A stretch of DNA of 64,000 nt from Tetrahymena elliotti 4EA (taxonomy: Eukaryota > Ciliophora > Oligohymenophorea > Hymenostomatida > Tetrahymenidae): NCBI GenBank assembly GCA_000231825.2, contig JH720299.1:882972-946971 (forward strand). Reading direction: 5' to 3'. Both the position numbers and the translations under genes were made by a program. Every line of letters begins with the position of its first letter. Position 1 is the stretch's first letter. Of the stretch, positions 1 through 11,899 are shown piece after piece. The notes beneath the pieces were generated by a model, which made no database searches, was not told where the DNA came from, and worked only from the letters and a program-made list of their open reading frames with translations.

Positions 1-1579
1 CTTATTTTCTTTATTTTTGTTTTGTGAAGTCTTTTAATTTTCTTAATTAAGGAATTAATTTATTAATAATACAATATGCTCTATTATTTTTATCAAAGTA
101 ATCAAAAGAATATTTCTCATATCTAAATGATATGAATAAAATCCTTCCTTTAAGAAGACTGAATTTTGTTTTTTCTTTAGATTCATAACACGTATTTTTG
201 CAAATTGCAAGATTTATCACAAACCAAAAAACTTAGAAAACTAATTATTCATTTAGTAAACCATTATTCATTCAAGCTTTGCCTGATGGTAGAAAAAGAA
301 AATAATAAATTAATAATATTTGATAATACCCTCAAATATAATTGTTCTTCTTATGATAAATAATAAAGAGATAAATTGAAACCAAATAAAAATCTACCAA
401 TCTTTTATCATACATAATCTAATCAGGGTATAATTTAATTTATCTTAATGAAATCCTTTTAATTCGAGATCTAAAATAGAATAAAAATTTTTTCTTTTTT
501 AAATATCTTAAATAAAAAATTGCTTACTATTTTTTTGTTTCGAGAGTTCATCAATTAACTTAATATTTAAAATTAAAAATTTGAAAAGAAAATATAAAAT
601 AAAATAGCTCATCCCAAAATTTTAATAAATTAGTTTTTTTATAAAAAATTATTTCTCAGATTAAAAAGTATTTTGCTTTAAACGTTTTGTTTATGCCAAT
701 TTTATGGGGAAAAGTAATAAAATGTAACTAAAAGAATAAAAATATTAAATTACCTAGATTTATTTCGTTAATATCAAATATTACAGATAATTCTTCTCAA
801 TACTATGATTACCAATTTATTGATTTTGATAGTAAGTATTAATAAAATCCTATCAATTCTAGGCTGAATTATTTCTTAATTAAATAGTAGAAGTTTAGTA
901 ATTTTATATTATTAAGATTATTTTTATTTTTCAATCCTTTTTATTTTAAAAGATTTTAGTGTATTTGAAATTCCCTTTTTAAATATTAAATTTCTATTAT
1001 TATTAAATAACTAGCTCTCACTAAAATTGATAAAATAATCTAATCAAAAGCAATAGCTTTTTTATTTAAAAAAGAAATACATTAATTATTTTACTTAAAT
1101 AAAAAAATAATTTCAACCAAATTATTTTTAATTCATTATTCAGGAGGGAATAAAATCAAATTTTTTTTTCTGTCTCAAAGATCAATATTGGAATTTGATG
1201 AAATTACATTTATATTTTTATCATTTAAGAATTGGATTAAAAATATATTTAAATTTTGTAAAACTCATAAACTTTGATGTTCAATTTGCTTTTATCTCAA
1301 TAAGTTCTTTTAGATGTAAATTAAATAGATTTAATTAAAATAATCAATAACTACAAAATAGCAATAAATATGAAGTTATTAAATAAATACTTCAAGATTG
1401 AAGGTTCTAAAATACCTAATATACCTCCAAATTATTATAAATGTCAAGTTCAATAGAAAACCAGGATTTAATTTAAAATGTAATTGTTTGTAATATGTTA
1501 AAATAAACTTTTATTTATGTAATTCTATTTATCTATAAAGATTATTTAAGAATGAAGCCAGAATATAAGTTTTAATAGT
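1..1579. other. AT-rich intergenic DNA
   Basis: No gene could be supported on either strand. The stretch is A/T runs with short open frames that carry no recognisable motif. About 30 codons open at 1381-1470 (reading NKYFKIEGSK and IPNIPPNYYK) may be a remnant upstream of the hAT relic that follows, but this is not convincing by itself. Confidence 0.5.
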
Positions 1580-2681
1580 AGTGGCTATTTATCATATCCT
1601 TGGCTTAAGTATGAGAAAAAAGATAATAAGTACTCAATGTTTTACAAATTATATATAGAGTGTTTATAATACTAGCAAAAGAAATATGAATAAAAGTAAA
1701 TTAATATCAATGATATTATTAAAAACAAATTTACTGAAGGCTCATCTCGATTCAAAACAAAGGCACTTGATCAACAAATGAAGTCTACAACTCATAAAAG
1801 AAGCATTAATTTTTCTCAAAATGATAACAAAAAGATTAATTAAAAAGGAAATTAGAAATAATATCTAAAATGAGACTATTAAGCCTTTATTCATTGCACA
1901 ATACTTTTTTGTAAAAATAAGATTTCATTTAATAATTATCCTGAACTATTAAAAGTTTTTCAATTTCTATCAATTGAATGTTCTACCAATTATTAAAACT
2001 GTACGAGGGGAAAAGAGATGATGGAAATAATTTATTATCAAATACTAGAAGATTTCATTCAAGATATAAAGTATTTAGATATGCCGATTGGGATATCTTT
2101 AGATACAAAATAGAATAGAAGTAATGAAATAATATTAAGCATTGCTGTAAGATATGTTAATAAATTTTATTAAGTTTAAGAAAAATTCTTATATTTAGGT
2201 GAATTAAAAGAAAAAACATTAAAAAAAAATATAACCTTGTAGAAGATTTATTAATAAAATTTCATCTAATGAAGTGAATACTTTTTAAATCTACAGATGG
2301 AAAGTAAAAATGGATTTGTAGGGAAATTTTCAAAAAAATACCTTGGGTTATATCAAACTATTCATTTGTGCAAATAGATTTTAAAGTGAGAGCTATATTT
2401 TACAAAATATTAATGAGTTAGAAAGATTTAAAAATGTGAAATTATTTTACATGATCTATTAATTTATCATATTAACAACCCCTGTTATACCTGAAAGAGT
2501 ATTTTTCCATGAAACTCATATAAAAAATGCACAAAGAAGCTAACTAAGTGAAAAAACTGTTAATTAGCTATTAATGATAGATCTAAATGGTCTAGATATA
2601 AAAAATTTTAATTATAATTAAGCAATTTAAAGTTTAAAACTCTTAAATCAAGAAAATTTATATTTGCTAAAAAACTTTTGA
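1580..2681 (+). pseudogene. hAT-family transposase relic (TTF zinc finger / DUF4371 type)
   Basis: Using TAA/TAG as Gln, pieces of one protein follow each other in order but in different frames. First (1580-1873) is a TTF-type zinc-finger-like start: YPWLKYEKKD, then FTEGSSRFKT, then QMKSTTHKRS, as in ZMYM/DUF4371 proteins. Next (about 1930-2270) is a piece with LDTKQNRSNEIILSIAVRYV, which parallels the D-x-S-T-D...LSIVVRYV block of hAT transposases. Last (about 2460-2681) is TTPVIPERVFF...QLSEKTVNQLLMIDLNG, which resembles the hAT C-terminal dimerisation region. Internal TGA codons and shifts between the blocks mean it cannot make a working enzyme. No terminal inverted repeats or 8-bp target duplications were found by eye. 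The block order makes the family call fairly firm; the exact ends are not certain. Confidence 0.7.
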
Positions 2682-2854
2682 TTTTTAAACTAAAACTAAA
2701 AGGAATATCTAAAGCAGCAATAAAAGAAAAAAATAAATTATATTTGATAAGATTAAAGATAAATTAAGAAAATTATTAAAACATTATTAAAAAAATATTA
2801 AGAATTTAATTTTTTAAAAATAGATAAATGCTCACATAATTATAAAAATTGTTA

Positions 2855-4204
2855 TCAATTGAATGAATTTTGATTTTTTGCTATCCAACCTTCTAACTCA
2901 TATTCTAATTCAGTTGCTTCTAATAGAACTACATTACCTCTAATAATAAATTTAAATTCATTCTTGCTATTCTTTAACTAATCTTAATTTTAGTGAGATA
3001 AGATGGCAACATTCTATTAATTTAAATAATCTCTAACTTCATAAATACCTTTGCTTATCAATATTTTTATTTCTATTTGAGCTTCTTAATGAGCAGGCAA
3101 AATAAAATTTTAATTCTAAATGATATGCCCTGCTTACTCTAAATAGATTTAACGATTCACATTATTTTAAAACTAGAAGGAGAAATTTTAATAATATTTT
3201 TGTAAATTTTATTCTTCAGAATATCCACAAAAATTTTGGTATTATTGATTCTAAAATTATTCTTCAATCATTTATTAATTTAAGCTTGTCGAGCATAAAA
3301 AAAATTAAATTTTTGTTGATTAATTAACAATTTTGAATCTCAATAGATAAACTTTTATTTTATCAAGAACGATGTTTGATTCAAAAAAATCTACTTTTTA
3401 TTAATTTTCGATAGATATGAAATTAATCTTCTGATCATTATTCGTTTTTAAGCTATCCTCTAAATTCTGCAAATTTTCTCCTCTTTTCACTTTTTTAAAC
3501 TATAAAGAAGGCATCAAATCAATTTTCTAAGGAAGAACTAATGAAAAGCTTTAAATAAAATTATTTTCATTTTTAATTTGCTCTAAATTACTTGAAATTA
3601 TCTCATGCTAAACTAACTTAAGCTCTTGGTAAATTTTTTCTTATTTGATAACTAACTCTTTAAGGGATTAAATATTATTACTATCTTAGCTTTAGAGAAT
3701 TAATTTGAAAAACTACTTATACTTATTTTGTATTTCATATAAATTAGAGCTTTTGGAATTAAAAATGTTCTTGATTTCATCAATATTAATTGTTTAATTA
3801 TATTTTTCTATCACCTTTTGTTTCTATTCAGATAGTTACTATGCTAGTATTAGAGATTTCTTTTTAGATTCTCCTATCATTGAAATGATCTTTTCTTGCA
3901 AATTATCATAAAATTTATTAATTTGCATTGGTATTTCTTCATAGGTATTATTATGAAAAATTTCTTTTAGTTATTTAATTAAATCTTAATCACTTAAGGG
4001 AAATAAATTAAAAATGGGAGATTCATCAACCTAATCTAAAATTTATTTTAGAGGAGCACAATCATCAATACTAAAATTTAATTTACTAAAAGGACACTAA
4101 TCACAGAAAAGAACATCATCCCCATCTTTAATGTTATTCACCTTTACAAATAAGATTTCTTTATTATTGTGTTTTTTGCACTTAAAAAATTGTTAAGAAT
4201 CCAT
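2855..4204 (-). CDS. B-box-like zinc motif, coiled-coil protein, 449 aa
   Basis: One exon in the ciliate code, ATG at 4204 to TGA at 2857-2855, 449 residues. The N-terminus holds a compact Cys/His cluster (CKKHNNKE...CDQC...DDC, residues about 9-50), which resembles a B-box or related zinc-binding finger. It is followed by roughly 150 residues rich in Lys, Glu, Gln and Leu that look coiled-coil, with segments such as FYDNLQEKIISMIGESKKKS. The C-terminal half is Gln/Asn-rich with no domain recognised. Proteins with this layout are abundant and mostly uncharacterised in Tetrahymena, so no function is assigned. A frameshifted copy lies just upstream at 4950-6240 in the same orientation, so the pair arose by tandem duplication. 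The start is the first ATG and gives an unbroken frame. The frame is certain and the family call is tentative. Confidence 0.85.
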
Positions 4205-4949
4205 TATGTGTTTGTTATTGTTGTTCAGATTTTTTTATTAATTAAATATTGATTTTTTTCTAATTTTTTACTTTTTATAAGCATTTTTAGTTAGTTTAGT
4301 CAATTGTAAAAAATAGAAGGATTTTTTTTTATTAACATATTTTAAATATTTTAAGGTAAAATAAAGATTTTAAAATTATTTTAAGGTGAAATAAAGATTT
4401 TAAAATAGAAATTTTTGAAAATAAAAAATTAAATTTTAATTAAATAACATTAACATTTTTATTTTTGTTAATAAAAGTAGGATTAATAAAAAAGTCTTAG
4501 TTTTTAAAACTTTTCTTGATAAAAAATATTTGATTGAGATATTATAATAAACTAAATATTCTTAAAATTATTTACTTAGAGTTTTCATATTTATATTTTT
4601 TGATATTAAAATCTATTCAAAAAATTCTCAATCTATTAACTTTTTTTAAAAAATCTAAAAATTAACATTATTATTATTATTTTAATGGTTTAAAATCTTT
4701 AATTTTTTTATAGCCTAAGCTATTTATGAAACATAGCTAATGTATTTTATTATTATTATTAATACAAATTTAAATATTCTATTTTAACAAGTTACAGTGA
4801 AGCTTGAAGATATTTTTGCTTTAATTAGATTTTGAAGTTTTTAATTAAAAAAATGTAAGAAAATAAGAGATTCATAAAGATAAAAGCTTAAATTAATTTT
4901 ACATGAGATTAAAAATAATTAAAAAAAATTTAGACTACTACAATTCCAA
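4205..4949. other. Intergenic spacer with short repeat
   Basis: Spacer between the intact gene and its decayed paralog. It is AT-rich and includes a 30-bp tandem duplication (listed separately). No coding signal was seen. Confidence 0.5.
4351..4410. repeat. 30-bp tandem duplication, two units
   Basis: Two adjacent 30-base units, 4351-4380 and 4381-4410, share the core ataaagattttaaaat and differ at a few positions. They sit about 150 bases upstream of the start of the minus-strand gene at 4204. Confidence 0.8.
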
Positions 4950-6240
4950 ACAAATAATCTTATAGTGCCAAATAAAAAATTTAAGCTCATTTTATCTATC
5001 ATTCATTAAGATAATTTTTTCTTTCAACTTTATAAATTCTTAAATTTTACTGCTTGTAATTTGATTAAAATAATTCTATGATAATTTTAAAGCTATTGAA
5101 CCTTTTGAATGATCACTGATTTCCAATTTTTCATTATTTATTTACATTTTAATTTCTATTATTGTATCAATATTAATTGGCTTATTGATATCTCCTTGAA
5201 TTATTTGATACTAGTTTTACTCCATTTAATTATATCTATTTGGAATAAGAATTAGCTATTGCTTACAGGATAAAATTTGAGTGAAATATTATAAATTAAA
5301 GTATCTTGATTCATACCAGTTTAAGATAGTAAAACTTCTATTGTTTTCATATTAAAATTAGATATTTAAAATCTGAAAATATAGAACTTATTTTTGTTGA
5401 TTTTAATATTTGATTCCTAATAAGTGGATTAATTGTCTTCAGACTATTTAATTTGTATTTTTCTATCAATCATTTTTATGATTTCGAATTTGCTTTTTGG
5501 TTTAGTTAACTTTCCTAAATTCTAATAAAGGCAACAAATCTATCTGATAAGGAAATATTAAAGGATATTCTTAAACAAAGTTATTTTCATTTTTTAACTT
5601 AAAGAAATTACTAGAAATCATTTAATATTAAATCTATTTAAGCTCTTAATAGATTTTCTACTGTTGTTCATTTAAATCCTTAAGAGATTAGGCATAGCTT
5701 TCTGAATTTTCAAAAATTTTTTTCATTAAAATTTTATAATTATTTTCTATTTCATCAAACTAGTTTTTATTTTGTGATTTTAAAATTTTCTTGATTTCAT
5801 TGATATTTACTGCTTAATTGAATTATTATAAGGTCTTTTATTTCTTCTCTAATAGTTGCTAAGCTAAAATCAATGATTTTTTTTTAGATTATTCAATCAT
5901 CTCAATTATCTTTCTTTGTAAATTATCATAAAATTAATTAATTTAATCAGGCTATTAATTTATCATAAATTTTTTTATGGAAAATATCTTTAAGTTATTA
6001 AATAAGATCTTTATCTAAAAGGGAACAAATTAAAAATGGGAGAATCTTCATTCAAATCTAAAATTAATTTCAAAGGAGCACAATCACTCATACTAAAATT
6101 TGTTTCACTAAAAGGACACAAATCACAGAATAAAACATCATCCTCATCTTATATATCTTTTACCTTTGCAAACAAAATGTTATTATCAGGGTGTTTTTTG
6201 CACTTTAATTATTTGATAAATAACTCAACTATTGAATTAA
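4950..6240 (-). pseudogene. Frameshifted paralog of the B-box-like coiled-coil gene
   Basis: The minus strand aligns along its length with the intact gene at 2855-4204. The same CKKH finger, FCDLCPFSE, DDVLFCD and APLKLILDLN segments come in the same order, followed by the same coiled-coil blocks (NFYDNLQRKIIEMIEQSKKK, LKNENNFVQEYPLIFPYQID). It has no in-frame ATG at the position of the paralog's start. It shows a one-base shift near 6015 (at the segment matching NLFPLSDQDL), another near 5965, and an in-frame TGA in the C-terminal half near 5465. It is therefore a broken tandem copy. Read-through of part of it in an alternative transcript cannot be excluded, but nothing suggests it. Confidence 0.8.
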
Positions 6241-6627
6241 TTTTTCTATAGAACTGTAAAATATGTATTTGTTTGATGATTTATAAATAGATTTTTAAAG
6301 GATTTCAGATTTGATAATTTAATCTAAATTGTAAAAAAAGTCAAAAAAAATAAAGATAAAACTAAAGACTAAAAATAGTAGAACTAATACAGAAAATTGA
6401 TAAATAAAATGAGTAGAGAGATAGATAGATGGATATAAACATAATTTTAGATATAGAAGTGTATAATTTTAATTAAAATAAGTAATAATTAATTTAGATT
6501 AAGATTTCAGTCCTTTAAAATTTTTTAAAAGAGATAGTTAGTTACTGATTCAATAAACTTTTTCTATTTTTAAGTCTATGTTTGATTAATGGTGTTTTAT
6601 TTTTTTTTTTGAGTTTTAAATCGTCAA

Positions 6628-9042
6628 TCAATTATTGTGCAATTCAGAGATTTCTGGGACTTATGTGTAGAATTTTTCTAAATCGGTTTAGGATGCAGTT
6701 AATTCATTGTAGAGTTCTTCCTTTTTAGGTAGATCAAAAATAGAATACTTAACAGTTCTTTTGAAGAACTTTCCAGATTTTTAGAAACAGAGGATTATTG
6801 GTTTATAATTAAGGAAGAAGAGGGAATTAAATTCCTTTTTTTCCATTCTAGCCAATACTTTGGGTCTAGTAATATCTGGGATTAAGAAATTAGCTCCTTC
6901 TTTATGAATTTCCACTTCAAAAAGTTCCTAATCTGCATGATACTTTGTTTGACAATATTAAGAATTTGGGAGTAATTAATTTGAAAATGCATCTATTCTA
7001 AGTAAAGTATTAGGATCATAGACATAAATATTCCATGAAGCAGAAATGAAAATGAGTTTTTCTTAACTGATTAAAATTTATGTTGTGATTAGTTCATCAA
7101 ATTCAATTTTATCTTCAGCAATCCATATTTTTTTCTCTTTTACAATACGATAAACTCTATATTCTGTGGTTTCATTAGTATTTTGAATTTTTCCAAGTAA
7201 AATTTCACTTCCTTAGCTAGCCTCATAAACAAAGAAATCATCATAAGCTCCTGGTCTTCCAGGGATTGGGATAGCAGTCAAATAAACATTTTATTCAAAA
7301 AGATGAACATTATGTCCTTATTTATTAATAAGGCAATACTTTTAAGGACAATTTTCATATCCATAGACATTGGCGGCAGGAGATCTATACAAGCTAGTTA
7401 ATTATAAACATCTATTTTAAGTTAAAAAAAAAAAGATTAGATTAACAAGAATAAAAGTTGTAAGTATTAATTCTGTCTTAATTTAATATATTCTCAAAAA
7501 TGTTTGATTGGCTACTATGAAAATGTTATATTAATTAAGTAGAGCTAGTTTTTCAGATTGAATGAAAATAATTTAATTAGGTATGAATTAAATTTATAAA
7601 TTTGCTAAATTTGAGGTTGGTAGAGTAAAACTAATTAATTAATAATATAATTTTGATGGAAATAAGATAAAATGACTTCTTGAAAAAATAATCCAAAATT
7701 TTTTGTTTGTTTTCTAGTTTTGTTTGCTTGTTTGTTTGTTTTTTTGGCTGGATTTGATTTATCTTTTTTAATTATATTTTTTTTCATGCAATTTTTAATT
7801 TTTGTTTGCGTAATAAATTAGTTTGTTAATGATGCAACCAGCTTAACTAAATCACTATTAACTAATATATTATTTCAATTGATAAGTAATTTACATATCT
7901 TACTTAATATCCATCTATTTCTTTTTAAAATCACAAAATTTCTAAGCTATCTTATGCATAAATTAATCATTTTTTATAAAGAAATATTCTTACTTTAAAG
8001 AAGGGACATGGTGTATGGCTATTTCAATTCCAGTGTCTGGAGCCTTAGTCCATAAGGTGAGTAGTTTATGTTTTTTGTCAAAGTGAAGTTTGTGAACGTT
8101 CTTATTTCCAAAATTGCAATCCTTATAAATTTAGAGTTATTTATTAAGAGCATAAGCAATAATGATTCTAAAATTAGATTCATCTACACGTCTAACATAG
8201 AAGAACATAAATCTCCCATGTATTTTTCCTAAAAATGTTAAATGATACATTTCGAGAGTATTTTGATGTTAGTTTTCTGTAGAGAAATATGGTTTCATTG
8301 ACTAAGGGTCATAATATAATACTTCTACTAAGATATAGTATACGAAGAATAATATCTCTAAAGCCTTTAACTAAAATACTATCATTGTAAGATGGATTAA
8401 GTATAAACCAAGTTAGCGTGTTAAATAAGAAATAAATGTAAACTCTTTGAGACAGGTAACTATTGTAATGAAATTGGGGAAACTTAAAGCAAAGATGGCT
8501 TCAAAAAAGAAGATTTAAAGATATACAAGATTATAAGAATCACTAGAAGTTAAGCTAGTAGCAAAATAGGTAAAAGTAGAAATAACTAAATATAAAAAGA
8601 TTCCTAAAATAACAAAAGAACGTGCTTTAGGAGAGATATTTCTAAGAGTGTACAGAGAGCGATTTGACTTTCCACAGAACTCTAACTTGAAATACTAAAA
8701 GAATATCTCCCACTAAAAGTATTTTGGGGATGATTATTCTTATTCTTCTTCAAGAGAGTTTAAAGAAGAGAAAGATATCAACTTGTCAACTGATTCGCTA
8801 TGAATTTGGCATTTCGACATTTCCATTTCCTTCTTTTCTGTAATATTTCCTATTGAGTTACCATAACCTAACTCAGTGTCAGATATTTATTTTCTTTGAT
8901 TTTTTTTGTTTTACCAAATTTAGATAAACTAGAACTTTGATGTCATAGAACTCCAAAGATAAGAAGATAATTTATGTTTCTTTTACATAACATAGATAGA
9001 CTTGGCTATGCAGTATAACAGCACAAAAAAATAGAAAGGCAT
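6628..9042 (-). CDS. Putative multi-pass membrane protein, 610 aa, one intron
   Basis: Two exons: 9042-7994 and 7411-6628. They join across a 582-nt intron that starts GTAAG at 7993 and ends TAG at 7412. The intron is phase 2, and the joined codon is AAA. The ATG at 9042 gives a hydrophobic start (MPFYFFVLLYCIAK) that could be a signal or anchor. Residues about 140-245 hold three hydrophobic stretches (FVILGIFLYLVISTFTYF; IFFFEAIFALSF; LEILFFVYYILVEVLY). The last 360 residues are a mixed, soluble-looking domain. Three or four membrane spans are likely. No family was recognised; many Tetrahymena 'transmembrane protein, putative' genes look like this. Two in-frame Met codons downstream (8988 and 8946) are alternative starts that would drop the hydrophobic N-terminus. 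The long intron is T-rich and contains TTTG runs. Confidence 0.8.
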
Positions 9043-11365
9043 TTTTTCACGCTTACAATAACTAACTAACTAAGAGATTATGATTTTTTGCTTAATAAGT
9101 GTTTATTATAGACTTTTAATCTAATTTAATTTAGTGTTTTTGGTAAAGTAGACTTAAGTTATTGAAAATTCTATGATTTATCTTTTATTTTGAATATGTG
9201 CTTGATTGTTAAATTAATTAATTTGTATGAATATGCTCGTTTGTTTGGCTTGCTTACTTGTTTTAATTTCAAATTTTTTAGATATTAAATTATTATTAAC
9301 AAACAAGAAATTCATTTACTTCATTTATTCTTATCTTAATAGAACTATCAAATAGATTAAAAGACTAAATTATAATTATGAATTTATTCATTAACCAAAT
9401 CTAATGATCCTTCATTTAATTTACTTGACAATATTCTTACTTTTACATAAACAGTAAAAACCATAATATTCTTCGAAATAAAACCCACAATTATTATATT
9501 TTATAGATGTTTAATCCTTGTAAATTTGTTATCATTTTATACAGTCAGTCTGCATAGATGAATTACTATATTTTATTTAGATTTTTTTACTAAAATTATC
9601 TTATTTTTAATCTTTAATTAATCTAAGCAAAAAAACATTTACTTTACTATTATGTAATTTTTGTACTTAATCTTATTATCTTACATCCAGATTTCTTATT
9701 TCAAAATAAGTACAGCTATCTTAAATTTTTACTTCGAAATTATGGTGTTTTGAATTTACTTCTAGCCTTTTTGAATTATATTTATAATTATTTTTTTCAT
9801 TCAGCAAAATGAACCATCAATAAAACAAATTCTTCTTTCAAAAAAATATAACTTTACAGCAATTTTCTTTTTTAATGTAACATAAAATCGTCTCTTGATA
9901 TTTAATAGCACAAATTCCATAAATAAGGAGACAATTAATTAATGATAATAAAGTTCAATCATTTGAAATAGGAATTATAATTTTCATTTATCAATTAATA
10001 ATGATAGAAATAAGCATTTTTTTAATCAAATCATCATTTATCTCATTTTGAATTTTAAATTAAAAGCGATTTATTTGCTTGTCTTATTTTTATACTACAA
10101 CTAAATATATATCCCTCTCTCTAATTTTTAAAATAAAACAAACATTTATAAGTAAGGGATAAAAAAAATTACTCTTTTGGTCATCATTAATCAATTTCGT
10201 ATCATTTTTTAAAAACAAGTGTTCTATTTAAGCTATTTAAAGTGTAAGCCAGTATGAATTCTTTCTTAATAAATAAAATAATCAAATGAATATAAAAGGT
10301 TAATAAAATCTAATATTTACTCTCAAAAATCAATTATTATTTGTATTAGTTTATTTGGTTCCTACAAGATTTTATGTAGTAAAGTAACCACTATAAAAAA
10401 AAAGGGGAGTTCAAATACATATTTAATAAACTTAATTTATTTTTAACAATGGCTCATAGTTTGTCATTCTCTCCATAATAAATATAAAAAAAATATTTTC
10501 ACTCCACCTTTAGGCTTTTATAAAGAATATTCAATTAATATTTTAAGATAAATCTTAATTAAAAATAGTTTTTATTGGCTATTCTTAAAAAATAAAGTAA
10601 AATTCAAATAAAAAGTTTGAAGTAAATAATAATTCGTAGAAATTATAGGTATTTAATTCATTTGTAGATTTATGAAAGCTCCTATCCATCTGTAAAATGA
10701 ATTAGATGAAATTCTTGATTTTCTTTAATTTAGCAATTTTATGGTAATGAGGCAGATTGATAGTTAGTATTGAAAATATTATTGGCTATCTAATTATTAA
10801 CAATTCAATCATTTTCCTGAATCAGTTTAATAAAATTAATTTCAATATTAACACTACATATTAAAAGAATTTATTATTTTAAAATAACAATTCTCAAATA
10901 TGCAATAAATTTAATTTATTAAATACCAATTTTTCTACTTCTTATATTTTTGTCAATTATAATTAATTTCAATGTTAATATTACAAAGTAAATTAATGTA
11001 TTATTTTAAAATAATATTTCTAAAATTATACGAAAAATTCGCTTGTTCAAAAAAATAATTTACAAAAAATTGAATTCTATCAGATGAAAGAATTTATTAC
11101 TTTTTACAACAACTATTTCTAAAAATATACTAAGATGTAAGTATTAAATTAAAATAGTAGATCTTCAAAACAAAATTTTACCAAAAATATGAAATAATTT
11201 TACTTTTAATTAAATTATAACAAAATAATTTTAATTTATTCTTAAATTATGTGAAAATATTCATTTTTAAAGAATTAACAATGCTTATATTTTGAAAACT
11301 GCTTTTTTAAATTATTTATAAGGTTGTTATTAATTGATTTATTAATTTATTTTAATTAGCATTTC
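9043..11365. other. Long AT-rich intergenic region
   Basis: No gene was found on either strand. The part from about 10820 to 11130 holds loosely repeated blocks of about 110-130 bases (core aattaatttcaat.ttaa followed by attattttaaaataa). A 33-base exact repeat at 10823 recurs at 12105 on the other side of the GTPase gene. Confidence 0.5.
10823..10855 (+). repeat. 33-bp exact repeat, left copy
   Basis: The 33 bases beginning cagtttaataaaatt and ending caatattaacact are identical to 12105-12137. The two copies are in the same orientation and bracket the GTPase gene. Confidence 0.9.
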
Positions 11366-11899
11366 TCAAGAGTGTTTTGCTCCTTTATTATCTCTAATCC
11401 ATTAGAAGCAATCTAAAACACCGTCTCCTGTTTTACCACTAATACCTTTTGTAGAAATAGCATTCTTTTATGTTCTCTTAAAATTATTAATTTCTAATTC
11501 TTATACAAAATCTTCTTTTTCCATAATATCTTCTTCATCTTACTTATTGAAAGCAAATATGATTGGCTTCTTATCTTTAACAGAACGATCAGTTAGTAAA
11601 TCTTTGATTACTTTTTTTAAAACTGATAATCTCGAAGTGTCAGCAGAATCTATGACAAATATTATTCCATCACAAGCATCATAAAATGTTCTCCAATTAT
11701 CTCTGGCTCTACCTATTCCAGAGCAATCATAAACCAAAATAGGAGCATTTATGCCTGCGCAATTCAAATATTATATTTCAAAACCTGCTGTGGGATATAT
11801 TTCTGTTTTTAAGTTTGCATGCTATCTAATCATGGTTGTTTTTCCACTACCATCTAATCCTAAAACAAGTACACTAAATGCTATTTTTTTCTCAGCCAT
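11366..11899 (-). CDS. ARL6/BBS3-like small GTPase, 177 aa
   Basis: A single exon, ATG at 11899 to TGA at 11368-11366, encodes 177 residues, the usual ARF/ARL size. The P-loop GLDGSGKT is at residues 14-21, switch I shows YPTAG, and the guanine-specificity motif NKQD has its Gln encoded by TAA. The switch II block reads YDCSGIGRARDNW. This resembles the ARL6/BBS3 form (D-x-S-G-Q-G-R-x-x-x-x-W) better than the WDxGGQ of other ARLs, and the C-terminal KTGDGVLDCFQWI also fits. ARL6 recruits the BBSome coat to ciliary membranes, which suits a ciliated cell. Unusual points: the catalytic Gln of switch II is Ile, and there is no Gly at position 2 for myristoylation. GTP hydrolysis may be weak or partner-driven. 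GTPase identity is firm; the ARL6 subtype is likely but unproven. Confidence 0.9.

Noticed and set aside
6036..6251. 71-codon plus-strand frame
   Set aside because: Antisense of the frameshifted B-box-like paralog, whose minus strand matches the intact gene.
11540..11767. 75-codon minus-strand frame in the standard code
   Set aside because: Middle part of the ARL6-like GTPase at 11366-11899; its ends are TAA codons that mean Gln here.
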